From contig NZ_JQNR01000005.1 in the NCBI RefSeq assembly GCF_000745345.1, positions 4,712,001-4,776,000 of the forward strand: DNA of 64,000 nt, read 5' to 3'. This DNA comes from Actinacidiphila yeochonensis CN732. Its GTDB lineage: Bacteria; Actinomycetota; Actinomycetes; Streptomycetales; Streptomycetaceae. Below the pieces are notes generated by a model. The model did no database searches and was not told the origin of the DNA. It was given only the letters and a program-made list of their open reading frames with translations. The position numbers and the translations under genes were made by a program. Position 1 is the stretch's first letter; each line of letters opens with the position of its first letter. Below, piece after piece: positions 52,738 through 61,391 of the stretch.

Positions 52738-53901
52738 TCAGTGGTGGAACAGGCGCAGGCCCGTCCACACCAGGGTGATGCCGAGCTCCCGGCAGGCCGC
52801 CTCCACGTCTCCGGAGCGGATCGAGCCGCCCGGCTCGGCGACGCGGGTCACCCCGTGCCGGTGGGCGTGGTCGATGTTGTCGCGGAACGGCAGGAAGCCG
52901 TCCGAGGCGAAGGACACGTCGGTCAGCCGCGCCAGCCACTCCGAACGGTCCCGGGCGGTCAGCTCCGGCGCGGGCCCGGTCAGCGCGTCGGCGAACCGGG
53001 CGCTCTCGTCCGCCGTCAGATCCCCCTCGACGAAGCGGATCTGCCAGTTGATCCGGTCCTGGGCCCGCACGCCCGGCGCGAACTCCAGAGCCCGTACCGC
53101 GGGGTGGCGGCGCAGCCACCACGTGTCCGTCTTGGCGCCCGCCAGCCGGGTGCAGTCCACTCGCGACTGCTGGCCCGCGCCGATGCCCAGGGTGAGCCCG
53201 TCGCGCACGTAGCACACCGAGTTCGACTGGGTGTGGCGCAGCACCGACAGTCCCAGCAGCAGGTCTCGCACCGCCTCCGGCGGCAGCGCGCCGCCCGTGG
53301 CCACCTTCAGGACCTCCGGCGAGATCTCCACCTGGTCGCGGTCCTGCTCCAGCCGGACGCCGAAGACGTCTCTGACCTCGGTGGCCGGCGCGACGAACGC
53401 CGGGTCGGCCTCCAGCACCAGGAAGGCCCCCTTCTTCTTCCGGCTGAGCCGCTCGACCGTGCCCGGCTCGTAGCCCGGGGCGATGACCCCGTCGCACACC
53501 ATCCCGGCCAGCAGCTCGGCCAGTTGGGCGTCGACCGGGTGGGACAGGGCCACGAAGTCGCCGTAGGACGACTTGGGGTCGGCGTCCCGGGCCCGCAGGT
53601 AGGCGCTGGCGATCCCGCTCAACTCCGCGCCCGCGACGCCGTGGAGGCCTGCCGTCACCTCGTCCAGTTCCCCGGCGAGAGCGGCACCGGCGGGGGAGAC
53701 GTGCTTGAACGAGGCGGCCGCCGGCCGCCCCAGCGTGGCGCTCGCCTCCCTGACCAGCTGCCAGCCGTTCAGCGCGTCGAGCACGTTGATGTAGGACGGT
53801 GCTCCGTTCACCACCCGGAACGGCAGCCCGCCCGGACCGGACGGCCGCGCGGTCGCCTTCATCTGCTGCGGATTGATTCCGTATCGCATGTCCATGCCCA
53901 T
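52738..53901 (-). CDS. Stand-alone AICAR formyltransferase (PurH-like, no cyclohydrolase domain)
   Basis: This 387-residue protein corresponds to the AICARFT part of PurH only: 'DMRYGINPQQMKA' at the start, the catalytic Lys-His in 'ASFKHVSPAGAALAG', and 'GIGAGQQSRVDCTRLAGAK' with 'SNSVCYVRDG'. The N-terminal IMP cyclohydrolase domain is absent. It formylates AICAR (ZMP) with 10-formyl-THF. A complete purH for purine synthesis is expected elsewhere, so this may be a specialised copy acting on ZMP. The ATG at 53901 has GAGAGG upstream. Confidence 0.9.
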   Translation of the reverse strand: MGMDMRYGINPQQMKATARPSGPGGLPFRVVNGAPSYINVLDALNGWQLVREASATLGRPAAASFKHVSPAGAALAGELDEVTAGLHGVAGAELSGIASAYLRARDADPKSSYGDFVALSHPVDAQLAELLAGMVCDGVIAPGYEPGTVERLSRKKKGAFLVLEADPAFVAPATEVRDVFGVRLEQDRDQVEISPEVLKVATGGALPPEAVRDLLLGLSVLRHTQSNSVCYVRDGLTLGIGAGQQSRVDCTRLAGAKTDTWWLRRHPAVRALEFAPGVRAQDRINWQIRFVEGDLTADESARFADALTGPAPELTARDRSEWLARLTDVSFASDGFLPFRDNIDHAHRHGVTRVAEPGGSIRSGDVEAACRELGITLVWTGLRLFHH

Positions 53902-54288
53902 GGGAGCGCGCCTCTCAGCGGGTGCGGTCGGTCGGCGTCGCTGTCGGCGCCGCGCGGATACGCGATGGGGGTGGAACCCGGCCCTGACGCTCCCGGGTGA
54001 CCGGGTGACCGGGCGACGTCGGGCGGCCAGGGCCGGTTGCGGGGTCACCGCAGCAGGTCCTCGGCGGCGGTGGCAGGCGGCCGGTGGGCGCCGCCGGTCC
54101 GCCGCGGTGATCATCGCGCGTACGGACGATGATCGTACCGTCCCGTCAGGCGCCCTCCCCGTCCTGCCGGGCGGCACGTGAAGGCGCCGTATCCGCCGTG
54201 CGGGCAGGGCGGCCTGACGGTTGTTCGGAACACCGTCGGCCGGGCCGCGGCCGCGCGCGGGAGGCGGCCCGGGTCCGGCGGCGGTGGT

Positions 54289-54735
54289 TCAGGCGTCGAG
54301 TGCCTGGACTGCGGCGTGGGCGAAGGAGTGGTCCTGCTGCGGAGCGCCGCCGCCGACGCCGAGGGAGCCGACGAGCCGGCCGTCGCGCCGCACGGGGACA
54401 CCGCCGGCGATGAAGAGCAGGGGCCGGTCCAGGGCGGTGGGCAGGGTGTGGAAGGGGTTGCCGGGCTGCACGGCGTCGACGAGGTCGGCCGTGGGCGCGT
54501 TCAGCTGGAGCGCGGTGTACGCCTTGCGGGTGCTGGTCTCGCCGGCGATGAGGACGGCCCGGTCGTCGCGGCGGAAGGCGAGCAGGTGGCCGCCGGCGTC
54601 CAGGACGCTGACGGCGACGGGGACGCCGGCCGCTTCGGCGGCCGAGCGGGCCTGGTCGATCAGGAACTCGGCGTCGCCGATGCCGAGCGGGACGACGGCG
54701 GTGGCGGGCGCGGCGGAAGTGCTGGGGGCGGTCAT
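54289..54735 (-). CDS. GlcG/HbpS family heme-degrading/binding-like protein
   Basis: This 148-residue protein reads 'DAEFLIDQARSAAEAAGVPV', 'AVSVLDAGGHLLAFRRDD', 'TSTRKAYTALQLN' and 'GGVPVRRDGRLVGSLGVGGG', the full HbpS/GlcG domain. HbpS of Streptomyces binds heme and signals oxidative stress. This copy has no signal peptide and no adjacent two-component pair. The ATG at 54735 follows GGAGA. A TTGCAA inverted repeat and a hexanucleotide repeat lie in its long upstream region. Confidence 0.88.
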   Translation of the reverse strand: MTAPSTSAAPATAVVPLGIGDAEFLIDQARSAAEAAGVPVAVSVLDAGGHLLAFRRDDRAVLIAGETSTRKAYTALQLNAPTADLVDAVQPGNPFHTLPTALDRPLLFIAGGVPVRRDGRLVGSLGVGGGAPQQDHSFAHAAVQALDA

Positions 54736-54876
54736 GGTGATGGTCTCCGTGTGGTGCTGTGGCCCGCGGGCCTGGAGCCGGCGGGTGAGGGTCGGGGCGC
54801 GCCCGCGGAGCCCGCGGCGCACCGTCCGGAGGGGGCCGGTGCGCACGGGGAGCGGCCTGCGCGCTTCACGAGAGTA

Positions 54877-54923
54877 ATTGCAAGCGCCGCCTATTTCAAA
54901 CGCGCATAACGCGCTCTTGCAAT
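54877..54923. promoter_or_regulatory. ATTGCAA inverted repeat
   Basis: ATTGCAAGCGC at 54877-54887 is mirrored by GCGCTCTTGCAAT at 54911-54923, around an AT-richer centre holding ACGCGCATAACGCGC. Half-sites resemble those of Nur boxes but the spacing differs. It lies between divergent genes and may be an operator. Confidence 0.45.
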
Positions 54924-54928
54924 CATGT

Positions 54929-54982
54929 GCCGCTGCCGCTGCCGCTGCCGCTGCCGCTGCCGCTGCCGCTGCCCCTGCCGCT
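54929..54982. repeat. (GCCGCT)n hexanucleotide microsatellite
   Basis: Seven perfect GCCGCT units, one GCCCCT variant and one more GCCGCT. It is directly beside the ATTGCAA inverted repeat in the divergent promoter region. Confidence 0.88.
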
Positions 54983-55262
54983 GCCCGAGCCATGGGCCGT
55001 GCGGGGTGCCCGGCCGGGTGCCGTGCGAGGACGCCGTGCGAGGACGCCGTGCGGGCGAGTGGCGCGCCTCCGACCGAGCGTCGGCGTTTCGGCCACCGGG
55101 CCCCCGCCGGACGGCTCATGCGGCACAAGGGTCCGTGCATCCAGCAGTTTCCAGAACCCCAGTGGACCCGATGCCGGGAATCGACCGAAAGACGTGTGTT
55201 CGAAAGCCGACCCGTGTCGTTGAGCACGACGCCGCAGCCGCCATCGTCACGGGAGAGCAAGG

Positions 55263-58200
55263 TTGACAACGGACGAAGCACGCCATGACGCGAAGCAGAG
55301 CGCGCCGGACCCGCCGGCCGGCTCCGCGCCTCCGACCCCGGACACCGGCTCCGCGCCGCCGGCCCCGGCGCCGAGCCCGGCAGCGGGACCCCGGAGGAGG
55401 ACTACGGGATCGAACTGGGCTGGGACAGCGCGGACAGGACCTTGCGCGACGCGTCGGTGGCCATGATCTCCGGGCGGCTGCCAGGGCTGCTGAAGGACGC
55501 GTTCGCGCTGGCGTGGCGGGTCGACCGCGGCACGGTGGTCGCGCTGACGGTGAGCCAGGCGGTGGCGGGCGCCCTGCAGGCGGGCGGCCTGTTGGCCACC
55601 ACGCGGGCGATCGGCCTTCTGATCGGTTCGGGCGCCATCACCTCCCGGCTGCACCAGGCCCTGCCGTCGCTGCTGGGCCTGGGCGCGGTCCTGACGCTGC
55701 GAGCCCTGCTCGGGGTGGGCGTCGCGGCGCTGTCGCGGCGGGTCGCCCCCCAACTGTCGGCCGAGGCACAGTCGATGCTGCTGGCCGCCACCAGCTCGGC
55801 GGAGCTGGTCGCCTTCGAGCACGCGGGGTTCTCGGACCGGTACGACGCCGCCGACCGCGGCGCCAACGAGGCGTCCAACCTGGTCTCCGGAACCCAGGAC
55901 CTGGTGGCGGCGGCCGCGTCCCTCATCGCCGCCTCGCTGGTCGTCACCGTCCTCCACCCGCTGCTGCTGCCGCTGCTCGCGCTCGGCATCGTGCCCCGCT
56001 GGATCGCACTGGTCCGCGGCCTCCACGTCGAGTACACGTCCTACCGGGCCAGTACCTCGGACCGGCGGATGATGGGCGCGCTGTCCTGGTACCTCACCGA
56101 CAAGTACCCGGCCGACCAGATCCGGGCCGGTACGATGACCGGCCCGCTGACGCGGCGCTACCGGCACCACGCCGGCCTGGTGCGGGCGCGGGAGCGGGCG
56201 GCGGCCTGGCAGTCGGCGAAGGTCGCCGTGGCCGGCTCGGCCGTGTCCGGGCTGACCACGCTGCTGCTGTGGGCCGGGCTGGTACTGCTGCTGGTCGACC
56301 ACCGGATGTCGCTCGCGCACGCCGGCGCGGCGGTCATCGCGCTGCAGACGGTGAGCACCGCGCTGTGGGGGATGGTCGTGGCGGCCTCCCGGCTCTACCG
56401 CACCGGCGCCTACCTCGCGGACTGGCGCTCCTTCCTCGACGAGGTCGGCGGCCACCAGATGGCCCGCGGCGCGGCGGTGCCCGCCGGCACGACGGTTTTC
56501 CGTGCCGAGGGAGTCTCCTTCACCTACCCCGGCTCCGAACGGCCGGCCCTGTCCGGTGTGGACTTCGAGGTCCGCCAGGGGGAGATCGTCGGCCTCGTCG
56601 GCATGAACGGCTCCGGCAAGACGACCCTGTCGAAACTGATGTCAGGGCTGCTGCTCGCCGACGGCGGACGCGTCACGTGGGACGGCGTCGACGTCCAGGA
56701 CTTCGACCCCGGCGCGCTGTGGAAGCAGGTCTCCTACGTCCCCCAGAGCTACGCCCGCTTCCCGTTGACGTTCGAGGAGAACATCACCCTCGGCCAGCCG
56801 CACGGAGGAGGCACACGGGCCGTACTGGACGCCGCCCGCTCGGCCGGTGCCGACGTTGTCATCCCGAAGCTCAAGAACGGCCTCAACACCATGATGGCCA
56901 GGGTGTTCTGGGGCGGCAGCGACCTCTCGGGAGGCGAGTGGCAGCGGGTCGCGCTGGCCCGCGCCTTCTACCGCGAGGGCCGGCTGCTGGTGATGGACGA
57001 ACCGACCAGCGCCCTCGACGCCGAAGGCGAGTACAAGATCATCACCGGGCTGCGCCGCCAGTCGCAGGGGCGGGCGACCGTGCTGGTCACCCACCGCCTG
57101 ACGTGCCTGCGCCACGTGGACCGGGTCGTCGTCCTCAACACCGGGCGCGTCGTCGAACAGGGCACGCTGGACGAACTCCTCGCCCTCGACGGAGGGGAGC
57201 TGGCCGCGCTCTGGGCCCTCCAGCACAGCGACGGGCAGGCCGCCGGCGGGACGGCGCCCGGGACCACTCCTGCCGGGGCCTCCGCCGGGCCGTCCGCCGG
57301 AGCGCCGGCCGTGCCGCCTGCCGTGCCGCCTGCCGTGCCGCCTGCCGGCCCGGCCGGCGGGCCGACGGATGAGCCGTCCGTCGGCCCGGTGGACGAGCCG
57401 GCCGCCGACGACGCCGCGGAACTGGCGGCGTATCTGGCGGCCCATCCCGCCCCCGCGGCGAACGCCGACGCCCTGATCACCGACGAGCGAGGCCGGGTGC
57501 TGCTGGTCGACCCCGCCTACAAGGACGGCTGGGACCTGCCCGGCGGCATGATCGAGGACGAGGCCCCGGCCGACGGACTCCTGCGCGAAGTCCGCGAGGA
57601 ACTCGGCCTCACCGTGGAGCTGGGCCGGCTGCTGGTGGTGGACACCGTGCCGCGGGAGGTCTTCGGACGCACCATGATCTCGCTCATCTACGCCGTCCGG
57701 ACCCGCGAGCCGGTCGACACCGCCAGGCTGCGCCTCCAGGAGGACGAACTGTCCGCCGCGGCGTTCTTCCCGCCCGACGAGGCCGTCGCCATGCTGCCCG
57801 AACCCCTCGGGCGCCGGCTGCGCGGCGCCCTGGAGGCAGCCCGCGGCGCCCACGTCGCGGTGCTGACCGACGGCCACGCCACGCCCACCGGACCGCACGA
57901 CTACTACGCCCAGGCACCGGCGCCGCTGATGGCCGCCACGGTCGTCGTCACCGACACCGCCGGCCGGGTGCTGGTCCTGGAACCGACGTACAAGGACCAC
58001 CTGGAGCTGCCGGGCGGCATGGTCGAGGCGCAGGAGTCAGCCGCCGAGGGCGCCGCCCGGGAGCTGTGGGAGGAGCTCGGGCTGCGCGCACCGGTCGGCC
58101 CCGCGCGCGTGGTGGACAGCTCCGCCGCCCGAGCCCGGCACGGGCGGGCGCTGACCTGCCTGGTGTACGTGCTCGACCCGCTCACCCCGGAGGCGGTGGC

Positions 58201-58438
58201 GGGCCTGCGCCTCGACCCGGGCGAGATCCGCGAGGGCTTCTGGCTGAGCCGTGAGGAGGCCGGCCGGCGGCTGCCCCGCCGGCTGGCGGCCAGGCTGGAC
58301 GCCGCTCTCGCGGCCCACGCGGCGGGCACCACCGTCAACCTGGCCGAGGACACCTGGAAGGAGCCGCCCTCCCCGCCGCCGGCCCCGCGCACCCCGGCGA
58401 CCGGCGGCACCTCCGTCCGGCCCGAACCCGCTCCGTGA
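55263..58438 (+). CDS. ABC exporter fused to two Nudix hydrolase domains (frame break at 55389-55393)
   Basis: With one missing C restored, the TTG at 55263 gives 1058 residues. After a Pro-rich start come 'DYGIELGWDSADRTL', a six-span ABC membrane domain (~80-400), and an ATPase domain: Walker A 'GMNGSGKTT' (~447), signature LSGGEWQR (Glu for Gln), Walker B 'LLVMDEPTSALD' (~577). A repetitive Pro/Ala/Val linker leads to Nudix 1 (~735-860, box 'GGMIED...REVREELGL') and Nudix 2 (~885-1010, box 'GGMVEA...RELWEELGL'), both boxes complete. It looks like a half-size exporter with cytoplasmic diphosphate hydrolases attached. Downstream genes add three more Nudix domains. Substrate unknown; an exported or detoxified nucleoside-diphosphate compound is a guess. 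Confidence 0.88.
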
Positions 58439-58688
58439 CCGCCCCGCCGCGGCCCCACGGCCCCACGGCGTCGCCGCGCCCTCGGGGCCGCGGCGGGGCG
58501 GCGACCCCGCGCGCCCGGCACGGAGGGGAGCCGTGTGCCCGCTCCCACCGACCGGCACCGCCCAGCCGACCGCACCGGACAGCCGCCCCATGGCCACCTC
58601 AGACGTGACGAAGGACGTAGAAGGACGTAGAGGCACCCCCGCAGCCCCAGCGACACCCACCTGGCACCTGCTGACGAGAGGCTCCTCC
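58439..58688 (+). other. Spacer before the single-Nudix gene
   Basis: 250 bases with a short direct repeat GAAGGACGTA (two copies near 58612-58632). An in-frame ATG at 58590 would extend the next gene by 33 unconserved residues. Confidence 0.4.
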
Positions 58689-59421
58689 ATGCCACCGGCC
58701 CGATCCGCCATCCGTGACCTCGTCCACGTGTACCGCGACCGCCATCCCACGGAGCGCGACGCCCTCCAGCCGCTGCCGGCATCACTGCACATGGACCCCG
58801 GCCCTGATCCGACCTGCCGGACGACGCGGCCCGCACCCATCACGTGCGGCGCCGTCGTGGTCGACCGCGCGCTGCGCGTCCTGCACGTCGAGCCCTCAGC
58901 CGGCGGCCCGCGCCTCGCCCCCGGCGGCCGTGTCGAAACCGGCGACACCACACTCCGCCAGGCCGCACTGCGCGAGCTCCACGAGGCGACCGGCATCCCG
59001 CCCGGCGCCCTGTGCCCGCCCCGCGGCTGCTCGCCGTGCCGATCGACATCGACATCGACGACAGCGACACCCGCGCCGACGCCGCCGAAGGCGACGCCCC
59101 CCAGCAGCACTTCGCCGTCCGCTTCGTGTTCTGCCTCGCGGACACCGTGACACCCGGGGACACCGCGACCCTCGCGGACGCCGCGCCCCCGAGACCGTGC
59201 CGCGGACCGGGGAGGTCACCGGGGTCCTCTGGGCCGAACCCGGCGACCTGGCCGCGCTGATGGCGCCCCAGGACACCCGCCGAGCCCCGGCGGCCCTCGC
59301 CGCGCGAAGCCGTCCGGGCGCGGCAGCCCCGGAGAACGGACGCCCCGCGCGGAGCGGCGGCGGGTATCCCCCGGCACCACACCGACCTGCTCCGCGCCCG
59401 ACCCCCCGGGCCGGCCGGTGA
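58689..59421 (+). CDS. Nudix domain protein, degenerate box (two frame breaks)
   Basis: The ATG at 58689 (GAGAGG upstream) reads 'SAIRDLVHVYRDRHPTERDA', then a Nudix domain 'ITCGAVVVDRALRVLHVEP', 'RLAPGGRVETGD' and 'RELHEATGI'. Shifts at the C-runs near 59015-59023 and 59186-59190, each one base missing, lead to 'PRLLAVPIDIDIDDSD', 'QQHFAVRFVFCLAD' and 'VTGVLWAEPGDLAALMAP'. The box has Ala where the second metal-binding Glu of EExG should be and Asp for the first Glu, so catalysis is doubtful. The final frame ends in a GTGA overlap with the next Nudix gene, supporting a real gene. About 244 residues. Confidence 0.68.
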
Positions 59422-60545
59422 CCACCACGCCGGTCTCCTCGCCCCGGCCCCCGAACGGCACGCCCCCGAAGCCCCCCGCGACCCTGGAGTTCCCCGTGAC
59501 CGACCGGCCGTTCGACCTCCTCCACCGGGCCCGACTCGACGGTGTCGAGCGCCCTGCCGCCAGCGTCCTGCTCACCGACCGGGCCGGCGCGGTCCTGCTC
59601 GTACGCCGATCCGCGGGCACGCGGCTGGCCGGCCTGTGGGAACTGCCCGGCGGCGGCGTCGAGGCCGGCGAGGACGCCGTGTCCGCCGCCCGGCGCGAAC
59701 TCGCCGAGGAGACCGGCATCACCGCCGCCCGGATCACCGCCTACCTCGGCCACGACGACTACGTGAACGCCCGGCACGTGCGCGTCCGCGAGTTCACCTT
59801 CGCCGCCGTACTCGACCAGCCGCAGCCGGTCACTCTCAGCCCGGAGCACGACGACCACCGCTGGGTCCCTCCCGGCGAGTTCACCGGCACCGCCTCCGGC
59901 ACCGGCACCGCCTCCGGCACCGGCACCGCATCCGGCACCGGCACCGCATCCGGCACCGGCACTGCCTCCGGCACCGGCACCGGTGAGTTCCCCGGAAAGC
60001 TCACCGACCACGAGGCCGCCCTGATCCGCCGCCACACCGCCCCCTCCCCGGCGCCCGCCGGATACCTCCCCCTGCCCGCCTACCTGGCCACCATCCCCGC
60101 GGCCCCGGTGTGGGGCGCGATCTTCTTCACCACCGCCGACGGCCGCGCGGTGATGCTGCGCTCCGCCAACCCGGCCAAGGGCCTTCAGTACCCGGGCGGA
60201 GACGCGGAGTTCACCGACACGACACCTCTGCACACCGCGGTCCGCGAGGCGTTCGAGGAGACCGGCATCCTGCTGGCACCGGACCCGGAACGGCTGCCCC
60301 TGCTGGCCAGCGTCGTCGAGCGGCCCCGTGACGGCTGGCCGATGAAGACCGGCTTCGTCCACTGGGGCGGAGCGCTGACCGAGCGGCAGATCGCGGACAT
60401 CCGCCTGGACCCGCGCGAGCACGACGCCGTCGTCACCTGCTCCCCGGCGGACCTTCGCCGTCACGCCGGCCCCCACCGCGCCGCGCTGACCCTCGCCGTC
60501 CTGGACGCGGTGCGCACCGGCGTCCCCGCCCACATCGTCCGGTGA
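59418..60545 (+). CDS. Tandem Nudix hydrolase
   Basis: This is a 375-residue protein. The first Nudix domain (~30-155) has an intact box ('GGGVEAGED...RELAEETGI'). A linker of five GTASGT repeats (~157-186) follows. The second Nudix domain (~225-360) has 'QYPGGDAEFTD...REAFEETGI', retaining the EExG part but with Asp for the upstream Glu. Intact and degenerate domains in one chain suggest one catalytic and one binding unit. The GTG start overlaps the previous stop (GTGA), so it belongs to the same operon as the ABC-Nudix fusion. Confidence 0.9.
   Translation: MTTTPVSSPRPPNGTPPKPPATLEFPVTDRPFDLLHRARLDGVERPAASVLLTDRAGAVLLVRRSAGTRLAGLWELPGGGVEAGEDAVSAARRELAEETGITAARITAYLGHDDYVNARHVRVREFTFAAVLDQPQPVTLSPEHDDHRWVPPGEFTGTASGTGTASGTGTASGTGTASGTGTASGTGTGEFPGKLTDHEAALIRRHTAPSPAPAGYLPLPAYLATIPAAPVWGAIFFTTADGRAVMLRSANPAKGLQYPGGDAEFTDTTPLHTAVREAFEETGILLAPDPERLPLLASVVERPRDGWPMKTGFVHWGGALTERQIADIRLDPREHDAVVTCSPADLRRHAGPHRAALTLAVLDAVRTGVPAHIVR
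59886..59981 (+). repeat. 18-bp in-frame minisatellite in the tandem-Nudix linker
   Basis: Five tandem copies of GGCACCGCCTCCGGCACC (with GCA/GCC and ACC/ACT silent variants) plus a final GGCACC encode (Gly-Thr-Ala-Ser-Gly-Thr)5. It forms a flexible linker between the two domains. Confidence 0.92.
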
Positions 60546-60626
60546 CCCGAGGCCGTACGGCAGAGTACGCGGCGTAGGCCGGCCCCGCAGCGGCGGTCGG
60601 CACCGGCACTTCGAGAGGAACACCCC

Positions 60627-61391
60627 ATGGATCTCCGACTGGACGGACGGCGGGCCGTGGTCACCGGCGGGAGCAGGGGCATCGGGCTGGCCGTCGCGAA
60701 GGCGCTGGCCGCGGAGGGGGCCAGGGTGGCGCTGGTCGCCCGGGGACAGGAGGCGCTGGAGGCCGCGGTGGCGGAGGTTCCCGGTGCGGTGGCGGTGAGC
60801 GCGGACACCGGGGACGACGCGTCGGTGGCGGCCATGGCGCGGCGGGTGGAGGAGCTTCTGGGCGGGGTGGACATCCTCGTCAACGCGGCCGCCACACCCA
60901 GCTCCGGACGGTTCGAGGAGAGCGAGCTGGAGGCCGAGGTCAACGTCAAGGTACGCGGCTACCTGCGCACCGCCCGGGCGTTCGCCCCGGGCATGACCGC
61001 CGCGGGCTGGGGCCGGATCATCAACATCAGCGGCCTGGCGGCCCGGCAGAGCGGTTCGCTCGTCGGTTCGGTGCGCAACGTGGCGGTGGCGGCGCTGACC
61101 AAGAGCCTCGCCGACGAACTCGGCCCGCACGGGGTCAACGTGGTCGTCGTCCACCCGGGCCTGACCCGTACGGAGAAGACCCCCAGGACACTCGCCGCCA
61201 TGGCGGCCGCCCGGGGGGTGGAACCGGACGAGGTCGAGCGGGCCGCGGCAGCCGGCATCTCCATCGGCCGACTCGTCACCGCGGAGGAGGTCGCCTCGGT
61301 GGTGGCCTTCCTGGCCAGCCCGCTCAGCGTGGCGATCAACGGCGACGCGATCGCCGCCGGCGGAGGTGCGAAGGGGGCCATCCACTACTGA
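60627..61391 (+). CDS. Divergent short-chain dehydrogenase/reductase
   Basis: This 254-residue SDR fold has the NAD(P) motif 'VVTGGSRGIGLAVAK' (residues ~11-25), 'DILVNAAAT' and the Ser position 'IINISGLAA'. Where the catalytic Tyr-x-x-x-Lys should be, the chain reads 'LVGSVRNVAVAALTKSLAD', with neither Tyr nor Lys at the expected places. The C-terminus 'INGDAIAAGGG' is normal. It is therefore a member of the atypical SDR branch, perhaps with another acid/base residue. ATG at 60627 with GAGAGGAA upstream. Confidence 0.9.
   Translation: MDLRLDGRRAVVTGGSRGIGLAVAKALAAEGARVALVARGQEALEAAVAEVPGAVAVSADTGDDASVAAMARRVEELLGGVDILVNAAATPSSGRFEESELEAEVNVKVRGYLRTARAFAPGMTAAGWGRIINISGLAARQSGSLVGSVRNVAVAALTKSLADELGPHGVNVVVVHPGLTRTEKTPRTLAAMAAARGVEPDEVERAAAAGISIGRLVTAEEVASVVAFLASPLSVAINGDAIAAGGGAKGAIHY

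Larger units (their letters stand above)
54736..55262. other. Long divergent control region between HbpS-like and ABC-Nudix genes
   Basis: 527 bases without a supportable gene. It contains, from left to right, an AT-richer segment with a TTGCAA inverted repeat (54877-54923), a GCCGCT microsatellite (54929-54982) and a 13-base direct repeat CCGTGCGAGGACG at 55021-55033 and 55034-55046. GGGAGAGCAAGG precedes the TTG start at 55263. Confidence 0.6.

Noticed and set aside
54929..54982. Tandem repeat as a CRISPR array
   Set aside because: Units are six bases with no spacers, and no cas genes are present.
54289..55281. N-terminal extension of the HbpS-like protein through the hexanucleotide repeat
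   Set aside because: The frame is open, but the extension would be a Gly/Ser/Ala repeat tract with no ribosome binding site; ATG 54735 with GGAGA starts the conserved domain.
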